Positions 24,018-30,056 of a DNA stretch of 42,702 bases are shown piece after piece. The DNA lies in assembly GCA_031262105.1 (NCBI GenBank), contig JAISIH010000004.1:1-42702 (forward strand), read 5' to 3'. This DNA comes from Ruminococcus sp. (lineage in GTDB: Bacteria; Bacillota; Clostridia; Oscillospirales; Ruminococcaceae). Position numbers and translations under genes: made by a program. Within the stretch, counting starts at the first letter, position 1. The number at the start of each line of letters is the position of its first letter. The notes under the pieces are model-generated. The model saw nothing but the letters and a program-made list of their open reading frames with translations, was not told where the DNA came from and did no database searches.

Positions 24018-24487
24018 AAAAAGAAAAAATTTATCTTGATACTTCTGTGATTAGCCATCTTCTGCATGATGACGTGCCGGAGAAGCAGGCTGTTACTATT
24101 AGTCTTTGGGAGCGGATTAAGCACGGGGATTATGACGTGTATTTATCAAACGTGACGCTTAATGAAATCAATGAATGTAAAGAAGACGTAAGAAAAAAGC
24201 TTAACGAATACATAGACGAAATAGAAGCTACGATGATTTTATTGGAAGAAGAGGAAAAAGAGCTTGCAGAAAAAATCATTGAGCAAGGAATCTTAACACG
24301 AAAAAGTATTGACGATTGTTATCATATCGCTTGCGCATTAATGAGTGAATGTGATATAATAGTATCGTGGAATATAAAGCACTTAGCAAATTCAAGGACT
24401 ATTAACGGAATAAGAGGTGTAAGTCTGCTTTCGGGTTACAGAACGATAGATATTTATACGCCGAATAATTTATTAGGAGTTGATTAA
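24014..24487 (+). CDS. PIN-domain nuclease toxin, copy 1
   Basis: A 157-residue PIN protein starting at GTG (24014) with AGGAGG just upstream; an ATG at 23981 lacks a site and lies inside the antitoxin gene. Active-site acids: Asp in IYLDTSVISHLL, Glu in LNEINECKED, Asp in SIDDCYHIACAL; the closing block is IVSWNIKHLAN. The same layout is found at 36635-37141 (IYLDTSVISHL, LSWNLKHLAN), so the two are paralogues. Predicted to be an RNase held by the upstream antitoxin; followed by two tandem copies of a small partner protein. Confidence 0.88.
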   Translation: MKKEKIYLDTSVISHLLHDDVPEKQAVTISLWERIKHGDYDVYLSNVTLNEINECKEDVRKKLNEYIDEIEATMILLEEEEKELAEKIIEQGILTRKSIDDCYHIACALMSECDIIVSWNIKHLANSRTINGIRGVSLLSGYRTIDIYTPNNLLGVD

Positions 24488-24488
24488 A

Positions 24489-24692
24489 ATGATCCATGAC
24501 ATTCCAAAGCCAAACATTTCCGAGAAATTCACAAACGAAGACATTCACAAAATCCGTGAATGGAATTACGAACGGTTTAAGGACGCGACTATAGATGAAC
24601 GCAACGAATACTGCAATAAAAGTTTACCTGAATGGGCTTTAAAACGCATGGTAAAGCTAAGCGACAGGAAAAGAGACAACTATATGGTATAA
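24489..24692 (+). CDS. PIN-associated small protein, first of two tandem copies
   Basis: A 67-residue protein whose ATG follows the PIN stop by one base, with AGGAG at 24475-24479. It begins MIHDIPKPNISEKFTNEDIH and continues KIREWNYERFKDATIDERNE. The core PKP-IS-F-DI-IR-Y-E is shared with 24726, 34177 and 37110. It looks helical and charged. Because the same family sits behind the other PIN gene, a role as toxin partner or antitoxin is likely, but the direct upstream antitoxin may already serve this toxin. Confidence 0.8.
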   Translation: MIHDIPKPNISEKFTNEDIHKIREWNYERFKDATIDERNEYCNKSLPEWALKRMVKLSDRKRDNYMV

Positions 24693-24725
24693 GCAACAAG
24701 TACGTTTGATTAGGAGCTGAGTTCG

Positions 24726-24905
24726 ATGATCCATGACATTCCGAAACCGGAAATATCCGACAAATTTTCCATAGAGGACATTCATACTATCCGCGAATGG
24801 AATTATGAACGCTTCAAAGATGCGACAATTGAAGAACGCAACGAATACTATAATAAAAACCTGCCCGAATGGGCGTTAAAACTCGTGGCGAAACCGGCAC
24901 GATAA
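24726..24905 (+). CDS. PIN-associated small protein, second tandem copy
   Basis: A 59-residue near-duplicate of the preceding gene: MIHDIPKPEISDKFSIEDIH, then TIREWNYERFKDATIEERNE. Its start codon at 24726 is preceded by TAGGAGCTGAGTTCG. It lacks the last eight residues of its twin and ends LVAKPAR. Both copies appear intact, so the duplication is recent or selected. Too short to be seen by many gene callers. Confidence 0.82.
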   Translation: MIHDIPKPEISDKFSIEDIHTIREWNYERFKDATIEERNEYYNKNLPEWALKLVAKPAR

Positions 24906-24931
24906 TTTATATAGTATAAGGAGGGAAACCC

Positions 24932-25171
24932 ATGTCAACTCGTGAAATTTTTATAAAGGACGTTCCGATTATGCCCGATAGAGTGTTCGACAAAATATGG
25001 AACATTTGGCAGAAAGAGAAATCCGTCAAAGAGCGAACCGGCTCTGAACTTGCGGAGATTATCGGCGAGGAAGAATTTATTCGGATTATGAAAGAAGCCG
25101 AAGACGAAAAAAACATCTGCGGTCCGTATAAATCCGCGGCGGAGCTTATTCGCGACGCGCTGGAGGACTGA
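24932..25171 (+). CDS. RelB-like antitoxin of the YafQ toxin
   Basis: A 79-residue acidic protein directly before the YafQ-like gene. Its N-terminus (MSTREIFIKDVPIMPDRVFD) matches the MSARE-x-K-IDYM pattern of the antitoxin genes at 29138 and 29655, so it belongs to the same paralogous set. The C-terminus (YKSAAELIRDALED) is a toxin-binding-type helix. GGAGGG precedes the ATG. Confidence 0.85.
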   Translation: MSTREIFIKDVPIMPDRVFDKIWNIWQKEKSVKERTGSELAEIIGEEEFIRIMKEAEDEKNICGPYKSAAELIRDALED

Positions 25172-25174
25172 TTG

Positions 25175-25453
25175 ATGTATACATTAGAGCAAACCAAGCA
25201 GTTCAAGCGCGATCTTAAACGCTTGGCAAAACAGAAGAAAGATATGTCAAAGCTCGAAAAAGTTATTGATATGCTTTCAGAAGGCAAACCTTTACCGCCC
25301 GAATATGAAGACCATCCGCTAAACGGTCAGTTTCGGAAAGACCGTGAGTGTCATATCGAACCCGATTGGATTTTAATCTATCAAATTAAGAAAAAAGAGA
25401 TGATTCTTAAGATGATTCAAACGGGCACACATACTAAAACGCTGAAAATGTAG
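25175..25453 (+). CDS. YafQ-type mRNA interferase toxin
   Basis: A 92-residue toxin: DHPLNGQFRKDRECHIEPDW, ILIYQIK, QTGTHTKTLKM. The three key histidines and the Asp-Trp pair are kept, while the terminal Phe of the usual SHSDLF tail is replaced (TKTLKM). The ATG at 25175 has GGAGG eight bases before; a TTG at 25172 is a poorer start. Last gene of the operon begun by the vWA gene. Confidence 0.9.
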   Translation: MYTLEQTKQFKRDLKRLAKQKKDMSKLEKVIDMLSEGKPLPPEYEDHPLNGQFRKDRECHIEPDWILIYQIKKKEMILKMIQTGTHTKTLKM

Positions 25454-25507
25454 CCCTTTTAATACACCTTCCCCAAAAATACCAAAAAAATTTGTGCAAT
25501 TTGCCCA

Positions 25508-25536
25508 TTGTTTTAAATCCGCGGTTGTGGTATAAT
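25508..25536 (+). promoter_or_regulatory. Upstream promoter (P1) of the 793-aa surface protein gene
   Basis: TTGTTT (25508-25513), 17 bases, TATAAT (25531-25536). The -35 box is one or two bases off consensus. Confidence 0.65.
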
Positions 25537-25761
25537 CGTGAAGACAACATTCTCTTTGCATCTCTCGTGTTTACATAGAAGCTTGCGCAATGAAAAATGC
25601 GCGGACAAGTCTTGCCTTAGAGGCCGCGGTTTACAGAAAAATTACGAAAGTGAACGAAATATAACGCGAAAAAGCGTCAAATTCGCTCGAAACCGCCCGT
25701 TTTTGTGCAAATCGCACAAATAAACATCTGAATTCCGCCGTTTATTTGGTGAACTTGTGCG

Positions 25762-25790
25762 TTGACTTATTCTTTGGGCTATGCTAAAAT
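25762..25790 (+). promoter_or_regulatory. Downstream promoter (P2) of the 793-aa surface protein gene
   Basis: TTGACT (25762-25767), 17 bases, TAAAAT (25785-25790). The strong AAGGAGG at 25872-25878 follows in its leader. Confidence 0.75.
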
Positions 25791-25888
25791 ATAAACACGA
25801 TAAGACAAACGACATCAACAAATGGTCACAAAGAGAAAAGCTTATCGTTTGAAAAATTTTTTCTAAATTACAAGGAGGTTTTTTCATA

Positions 25889-28270
25889 ATGAATATGAAA
25901 AAAACTGTCGCTGCTGTAGCGATGTCCACATTGGCTATTTCTGCATTAGCCGTTCCCGTTAACGCAGTTGTTACTGATGCTAACAAAACCGGCGGAACAT
26001 TTACTTATTCCCTCGTTAAGGAATACAAAGAAGCTACATGGGGCACAGCAAACATCGCTGCTACCTTCATAGCTAACCCGGCTACAGACCTTATCGTTAT
26101 CCAATTAAACGGTGTAGCTTATAACTGCCCTGTTACTATCACAGCTACCGCTATCGACGGCGACGTTCGCTTCACTCCGTTCACCTTCACTCCCGAAGGC
26201 GACAACAGAGACACATATCTTGCAAAGGGTTATGATTATAACTCCACAACACACACACTCACAATCAACCCCGGCGCATATTCACAGGCTTGGACACAGG
26301 CTAACTTCACAGTATCCGGTCTTCTTAATGATACTTCCGATCATAAGGGCGTTTCCGCTCACGATAACAAGTATCTCAACGGCACAACCGCTATCCCGGG
26401 TCTTTACGAAGAAGCTGCTACAAACAACTACCTCGGCGTTAAGGTTGCTACACCGGGTCAAGGCACATACGTAACTGACGCTGCCGGCGAAGCTGCTGCA
26501 CGCGCTCAGGGCGAAGCTGCTTATATCGCTTCCCTCAGTCTCGGCCTCGATGTTACTGCTACAATGGCAGTTAAGCAGATGTTCCTTGATTCTGCTGAAG
26601 GTGCAGAACTTGATGGCAAAATCACAGCCGCTGAAGATTTAGTAACCGCTGCTAAAAACACTGCTACAGGCAAAGTTGCTCTGGCAAACGATAAGTACAA
26701 AGCAGAAGTTGAAGCAGATGCTACTTCTATTGCAACAGCAGCTGCAGCTGGTTACGCAGCAGCAGACGCAGTAGACGGCGTTAGCAACGAGAATAACATC
26801 TCCGGTACAGAAACAGGCGCCGCTGCTTACGGTTCCGGCGAGCTTGCTGCTGCAGATGATGATATCGCAGCAGCTGCAGGAGTATCGGATGACACTGCTG
26901 TTGCTGCACAAGGTACAAACGCTGCTCAAGAACAGTATGCTTATAACAACGCATACACCTTAAAAATGGCAGAACTCGTTAAAGCTGCTCAAACTGCAGA
27001 TGCTAAGGGTTACATCACAGCTGCAAAAGACGCAATTACAAAGCTTGAAACTGCTGTAACTAATGCTAAGACCGCTTATACAACAGCTGAAACTGCGTAT
27101 ATCACTGCTTATCAGAAAGAACTTTACGCACCTTATGCTGATGCAATCACAGCAGCAGGCGACGCAGCAGTTGCTGAATTCAGACTCATCCCGAACACCA
27201 ACGCAGGCGATCCCGTTCTCGCGAACGCTGTTGAACCCGCTTCCTACCGCCGCAACATCACCGCATTTACAGCCCCTGGCGATAACGTTGTTAAGGTTCC
27301 TTATAAGTCCTTCGTTAACGGTTCTGACACCGGTCCTAAGGACATCATCACATGGCTCGGCGGCAAACCCGCTGCTGAATCCAAATCCGGCTACAAGTGG
27401 AACGGCGACGGCAACAAGAACGGTTCTCTTGACGCTTCCGAAAGAGCTTGGGAAACAGGCGTTCTTAAGAAATTAGACGGCACTGTTCCTAAAGCTGAAA
27501 ACGCATACATGAACGTTCAGGCTGTTCTTAACGACACAGTTAACTCCTATCCTAACGTAACCTTCACATTCAACACAGCTGTTGATAAGGTACTCGACGA
27601 AGCTGCTCTCATCGACGGCGAATGGAGAGCTGCTAAGTACCTCGACTCCTATAACTCTTCCGGTTCCGACAAGTACATGAAGGGCTTCACACAGAACCTC
27701 TACAACCAGTATGGTTCTTCCGCTCCTTCACCGTCCGCTCAATACGTTCCGTTTGATCCGGGCATCTACTTCACAAACGGCATCGCTTATACTCTCTTCT
27801 CCGGCGCTCTTATCATCAACGATTCTTACACAATGCAGCTTTCTGATACAGACCTCTTCGAGTTCGGCGCAACAACTCTCACATTCGATTATCAAGCACT
27901 CCTTGATCAGAGATATGTTGAAAGCTACAACCCCGCTCTCAAGCTTATGTACAGCATGAAGCTCGCTACATCCATTCCTTGGTACTGGGATTCTATGACT
28001 GTTGCTTTCGCAGCTGCTGAAGATGATACTGCTGCTTCCGCTGCAGGCGCAGAAGCTGACGACGAAGTTCTTCCCGACGAGCCCGTTGAAGATGAACTTC
28101 CCGCAGAAGAAGTAGAGACCCTCCCCGCAGAAACCGAAGCTCCGGCTCCTGAGACAGAAGCTCCCGCTCCTGTAGCTCCTAACCCCAGCACCGGTAATGC
28201 TCCTGTTGCTCTCGCAGTTATCCCCGTAGCTCTCGCAGCTGCTGCTATAATCGCTAAGAAAAGAAAGTAA
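25889..28270 (+). CDS. Large, probably abundant cell-wall surface protein with NPSTGN anchor
   Basis: A 793-residue exported protein. Signal peptide at residues 1-26 (MNMKKTVAAVAMSTLAISAL, cleaved near VNAVV). Residues 30-170 and 440-690 are beta-rich; residues 185-425 are Ala-rich and helical, with many AA and EA steps as in a coiled coil. The end is an acidic Pro-rich spacer (ETEAPAPETEAPAPVAPN), NPSTGN, a hydrophobic helix and AKKRK, a sortase-type or membrane anchor. Codon use is strongly biased (GCT/GCA, AAC, TTC, CTC) unlike its neighbours, and SD is a perfect AAGGAGG, pointing to high expression. Function not assigned; S-layer-like or adhesive role is inference. Confidence 0.9.
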   Translation: MNMKKTVAAVAMSTLAISALAVPVNAVVTDANKTGGTFTYSLVKEYKEATWGTANIAATFIANPATDLIVIQLNGVAYNCPVTITATAIDGDVRFTPFTFTPEGDNRDTYLAKGYDYNSTTHTLTINPGAYSQAWTQANFTVSGLLNDTSDHKGVSAHDNKYLNGTTAIPGLYEEAATNNYLGVKVATPGQGTYVTDAAGEAAARAQGEAAYIASLSLGLDVTATMAVKQMFLDSAEGAELDGKITAAEDLVTAAKNTATGKVALANDKYKAEVEADATSIATAAAAGYAAADAVDGVSNENNISGTETGAAAYGSGELAAADDDIAAAAGVSDDTAVAAQGTNAAQEQYAYNNAYTLKMAELVKAAQTADAKGYITAAKDAITKLETAVTNAKTAYTTAETAYITAYQKELYAPYADAITAAGDAAVAEFRLIPNTNAGDPVLANAVEPASYRRNITAFTAPGDNVVKVPYKSFVNGSDTGPKDIITWLGGKPAAESKSGYKWNGDGNKNGSLDASERAWETGVLKKLDGTVPKAENAYMNVQAVLNDTVNSYPNVTFTFNTAVDKVLDEAALIDGEWRAAKYLDSYNSSGSDKYMKGFTQNLYNQYGSSAPSPSAQYVPFDPGIYFTNGIAYTLFSGALIINDSYTMQLSDTDLFEFGATTLTFDYQALLDQRYVESYNPALKLMYSMKLATSIPWYWDSMTVAFAAAEDDTAASAAGAEADDEVLPDEPVEDELPAEEVETLPAETEAPAPETEAPAPVAPNPSTGNAPVALAVIPVALAAAAIIAKKRK

Positions 28271-28280
28271 GCCGCGTTCG

Positions 28281-28335
28281 GGGCGTAAGTCCTGACAAGG
28301 GGGCGAAAGTCTCCAACGGGTGACGGGCGAAAGTC
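28281..28335 (+). repeat. Three GGGCGWAAGT direct repeats downstream of the surface protein gene
   Basis: GGGCGTAAGT (28281-28290), GGGCGAAAGT (28301-28310) and GGGCGAAAGT (28325-28334), each followed by C and pyrimidines, with steps of 20 and 24 bases, between the stop codon and the terminator. They would be in the 3' untranslated region of the mRNA. A similar GGGGCGATAGTC block is in the leader of the 753-aa protein gene. Confidence 0.7.
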
Positions 28336-28377
28336 CTAAACTCAAAGCTGAAATCCGCAACGGTTTAACAAACTAAC

Positions 28378-28414
28378 AAAACCCCCGCTTACTTCGGTCG
28401 GCGGGGGTTTTTGT
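28378..28414 (+). terminator. Terminator of the 793-aa surface protein gene (copy 1 of a duplicated terminator)
   Basis: ACCCCCGC (28381-28388) pairs with GCGGGGGT (28401-28408), followed by TTTTG. The stretch from the leading A run to TTTTTGTA is identical to the terminator at 28760-28796. Confidence 0.92.
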
Positions 28415-28431
28415 AATTCTTATAAAAATTC

Positions 28432-28460
28432 TTGACTTTTTCACTCTTTTGGTGTATAAT
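28432..28460 (+). promoter_or_regulatory. Promoter of the orphan antitoxin-like gene
   Basis: TTGACT (28432-28437), 17 bases, TATAAT (28455-28460). Confidence 0.82.
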
Positions 28461-28513
28461 ATGAATATGATTATAAAATCGATTTGCGAGGTGGCGTATA
28501 AGGGGGATTGATT

Positions 28514-28756
28514 ATGTCTGCTAAAGAATTAAGACAACAAATTAACACCAATTTAGACCTATTGCCATACAACAAAATCCTAATAATTTCACAGCTTCTT
28601 TCGGCAATGACAGATGATGATGAAGAGTTTTATATTGATACAAATCTATCTGAGGAAGATCATGCGGCTGTCGAGGAAAGCAAAAAAGAATACAAAGAAC
28701 ACCCCGAAAACTTCATAAGCCTACAAGACTACTTAAAAGAAAGATATGCACAGTAA
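28514..28756 (+). CDS. Orphan antitoxin-like small protein (80 aa)
   Basis: An 80-residue acidic protein with AGGGGG seven bases before the ATG. MSAKELRQQINTNLDLLPYN resembles the MSARE starts of the antitoxins at 29138/29655, but the likeness is weaker. The C-terminus NFISLQDYLKERYAQ is of the toxin-binding-helix kind. No toxin gene is next to it and it is its own transcription unit with promoter and terminator, so it is an orphan or acts on a toxin elsewhere. Confidence 0.75.
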   Translation: MSAKELRQQINTNLDLLPYNKILIISQLLSAMTDDDEEFYIDTNLSEEDHAAVEESKKEYKEHPENFISLQDYLKERYAQ

Positions 28757-28759
28757 TAA

Positions 28760-28796
28760 CGAAACCCCCGCTTACTTCGGTCGGCGGGGGTTTTTG
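28760..28796 (+). terminator. Terminator of the orphan antitoxin-like gene (copy 2)
   Basis: AAACCCCCGC (28762-28771) pairs with GCGGGGGTTT (28784-28793), followed by T residues; same sequence as at 28378-28414. It could also stop minus-strand transcription from the convergent gene at 28807. Confidence 0.92.
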
Positions 28797-28806
28797 TATT
28801 TCATGA

Positions 28807-29112
28807 CTACGTAGGTTCATCATAATCAAAGTCGGTAGACTCGTCTAAGTATTTCATTAAATCTTCAAGGGTTTCAAAAGTTTCATAGTCGCCGTTTTCA
28901 ATGTCGCGTAGGGCTTCCATTGTCTCGTCATTAGGTATACGCCCGTATCTGCAACAAAGCTCACAGTCTGCGAATTCCGGGTCTTTGCGGTTTTCATCTA
29001 CAAAAACCGCATACATACGAGTAAGCATACGCTCCGGCATATAGTCAATATTCCGCTTTAACAAATCGCGAACAACGTCTAAAGTAATACTTGGAGTTAA
29101 CGGTCTCGGCAA
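28807..29112 (-). CDS. RelB-like antitoxin homologue without its own toxin
   Basis: A 101-residue protein starting at TTG (29110-29112): a perfect AGGAGG lies eight bases upstream (29121-29126), whereas the longer frame to 29163 would bury that site in coding sequence and overlap the previous gene by 26 bp. It contains LLKRNIDYMPERML, as in the paralogues, a CELCC cysteine pair-like motif, and NDETMEALRDIENGDYETFE, the RelB-type toxin-binding part. Fourth and last gene of the minus-strand TA unit; no second toxin follows. Confidence 0.8.
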   Translation of the reverse strand: MPRPLTPSITLDVVRDLLKRNIDYMPERMLTRMYAVFVDENRKDPEFADCELCCRYGRIPNDETMEALRDIENGDYETFETLEDLMKYLDESTDFDYDEPT

Positions 29113-29137
29113 AAATATCACCTCCTCGCTTGAAATT

Positions 29138-29389
29138 TCAATTTTCTTCTTCCATTTCTTCAACAGCCTTTAAAAAATCCTCAAAACTGTCATACTCGAC
29201 AAAACCGCTGTTACGCGCTTCTTCAATGCCCATCATTGTTTCTTCGCCAAACTGATAATCATGCGCCTTGCAGATAGGACATTCGTCGTTTCTTAACGCT
29301 TCTTCGTCAATCCAAAGCGTATAAACCTTGTCAAGAAAAGTTTCCGACATATAATCAATATTTTTTAAAACTTTTTCACGTGCTGACAT
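29138..29389 (-). CDS. RelB-like antitoxin homologue downstream of the toxin
   Basis: An 83-residue acidic protein: MSAREKVLKNIDYMSETFLD, then a CPICKAHD pair of cysteines and GEETMMGIEEARNSGFVEYD, matching the antitoxin at 29655 in both halves. It sits 6 bases behind the toxin stop. The Cys-x-x-Cys pair is shared in idea with the next gene (CELCC) and might bind metal. Function as a spare or regulatory antitoxin is inferred. Confidence 0.8.
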   Translation of the reverse strand: MSAREKVLKNIDYMSETFLDKVYTLWIDEEALRNDECPICKAHDYQFGEETMMGIEEARNSGFVEYDSFEDFLKAVEEMEEEN

Positions 29390-29395
29390 AAATAT

Positions 29396-29668
29396 TCACT
29401 TCTCATACAAATCCGAATGTGTGCCGGTTTTCATCAGTGTAACGGTATCGCCTTCTATGTAGTAAATAAGCCGCCAATCCGGCTCAAGCGAAAGAGAAAA
29501 GCAACCGGAATATTCGCCGGATAAAGGGTGCTTATTATATATGCGCGGGATAGGATTCTCGTCTCTTAACAGAAGTATGGCGGCATCGAGCTTTGAAATA
29601 TCGTAGCCGCGCTTGATTATGCGTTTGAGGTCTTTATTCATCTTCCCGACAAGTTTATAACTCCTCAT
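29396..29668 (-). CDS. YafQ-like toxin with an altered active site
   Basis: A 90-residue protein of the YafQ type: NKHPLSGEYSGCFSLSLEPD, WRLIYYIE, KTGTHSDLYEK. The His expected two residues before the E-PDW block (ECHIEPDW in the paralogues) is Ser (SLSLEPDW), and the last Phe is Tyr. The HPL and GTH histidines and the Asp-Trp are kept. It overlaps the antitoxin gene by 14 bp. Activity may be reduced, or a different base chemistry used. Confidence 0.87.
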   Translation of the reverse strand: MRSYKLVGKMNKDLKRIIKRGYDISKLDAAILLLRDENPIPRIYNKHPLSGEYSGCFSLSLEPDWRLIYYIEGDTVTLMKTGTHSDLYEK

Positions 29669-29876
29669 CTTCGTCTCCTAAACTGTGAATATATGAAATC
29701 AGATCCTCTGCATTATCGAAGCTCTGCTCAAATCGTCCGTTAATGGCATCCTCATACGCCTGTCTCGTATCTTCGTTCGGTATTTCGTCATTAATTCCGC
29801 AGATAGTGATTATAGCCGAAACAACATCATCAGACATATAATCAATTTCTCGTTTTAACCGTTCGCGTGCTGACAT
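29655..29876 (-). CDS. RelB-like antitoxin
   Basis: A 73-residue acidic protein immediately before the toxin gene. MSARERLKREIDYMSDDVVS starts it and NEDTRQAYEDAINGRFEQSF forms the typical RelB middle, followed by DNAEDLISYIHSLGDEDEEL. GAGGTGATTTCTTATG gives a good ribosome binding site and the promoter is 20 bases further up. Confidence 0.87.
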   Translation of the reverse strand: MSARERLKREIDYMSDDVVSAIITICGINDEIPNEDTRQAYEDAINGRFEQSFDNAEDLISYIHSLGDEDEEL

Positions 29877-29895
29877 AAGAAATCACCTCAATAAT

Positions 29896-29924
29896 ATTAT
29901 ACCCCAAAAACAAGAAAATGTCAA
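29896..29924 (-). promoter_or_regulatory. Promoter of the RelB/YafQ-like antitoxin cluster
   Basis: Minus strand TTGACA (29919-29924), 17 bases, TATAAT (29896-29901); perfect consensus. Confidence 0.88.
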
Positions 29925-29969
29925 TACCAAACCCGAAGGTATTCATTAAAGACTACAAAAAAAGCATTG

Positions 29970-30056
29970 ACGAAAAAAGTCTTTGCGGGGGGTCTGGGGG
30001 GTGATTTCTTCAGAAAGCACCCCCCAGCGTACTCCCAGCCCCTCCCCCAACGCGCC
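29970..30056 (-). repeat. G-rich hairpin repeat, copy B, behind the histidine kinase gene
   Basis: On the minus strand the kinase stop is followed by GCGTTGGGGGAGGGGC, then GGGAGTACGCTGGGGGGTG, a short loop, CACCCCCCAGACCCCC, and GCAAAGACTTT. The blocks and their order match copy A at 376-457. The CTGGGGGGTG/CACCCCCCAG stem (about 30014-30037) should stop transcription. Confidence 0.72.

Larger units (their letters stand above)
25454..25888 (+). other. 435-bp non-coding region with leader of the 793-aa surface protein
   Basis: No gene is seen. It holds two promoters (25508-25536 and 25762-25790), a GC hairpin (CGCGG near 25600 with CCGCG near 25624) and an inverted repeat TTGTGC-AAATC-GCACAA near 25704-25720. 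The upstream promoter would give a leader of about 345 nt, the downstream one about 92 nt. No known riboswitch was recognised. Confidence 0.7.

Noticed and set aside
23258-24124. A 288-aa minus-strand frame over the vWA and PIN genes
   Set aside because: Spans three well-supported plus-strand genes; no start signals.
25537-25888. A known riboswitch in the leader of the surface protein gene
   Set aside because: Hairpins are present, but no conserved aptamer core was recognised.
28281-28345. CRISPR-like array
   Set aside because: Repeats are only about 11 bases and three in number, with spacers too short.
27728-28360. A 210-aa minus-strand frame under the surface protein gene
   Set aside because: Cys/Ser-rich product of the antisense of a codon-biased gene; no promoter or site.
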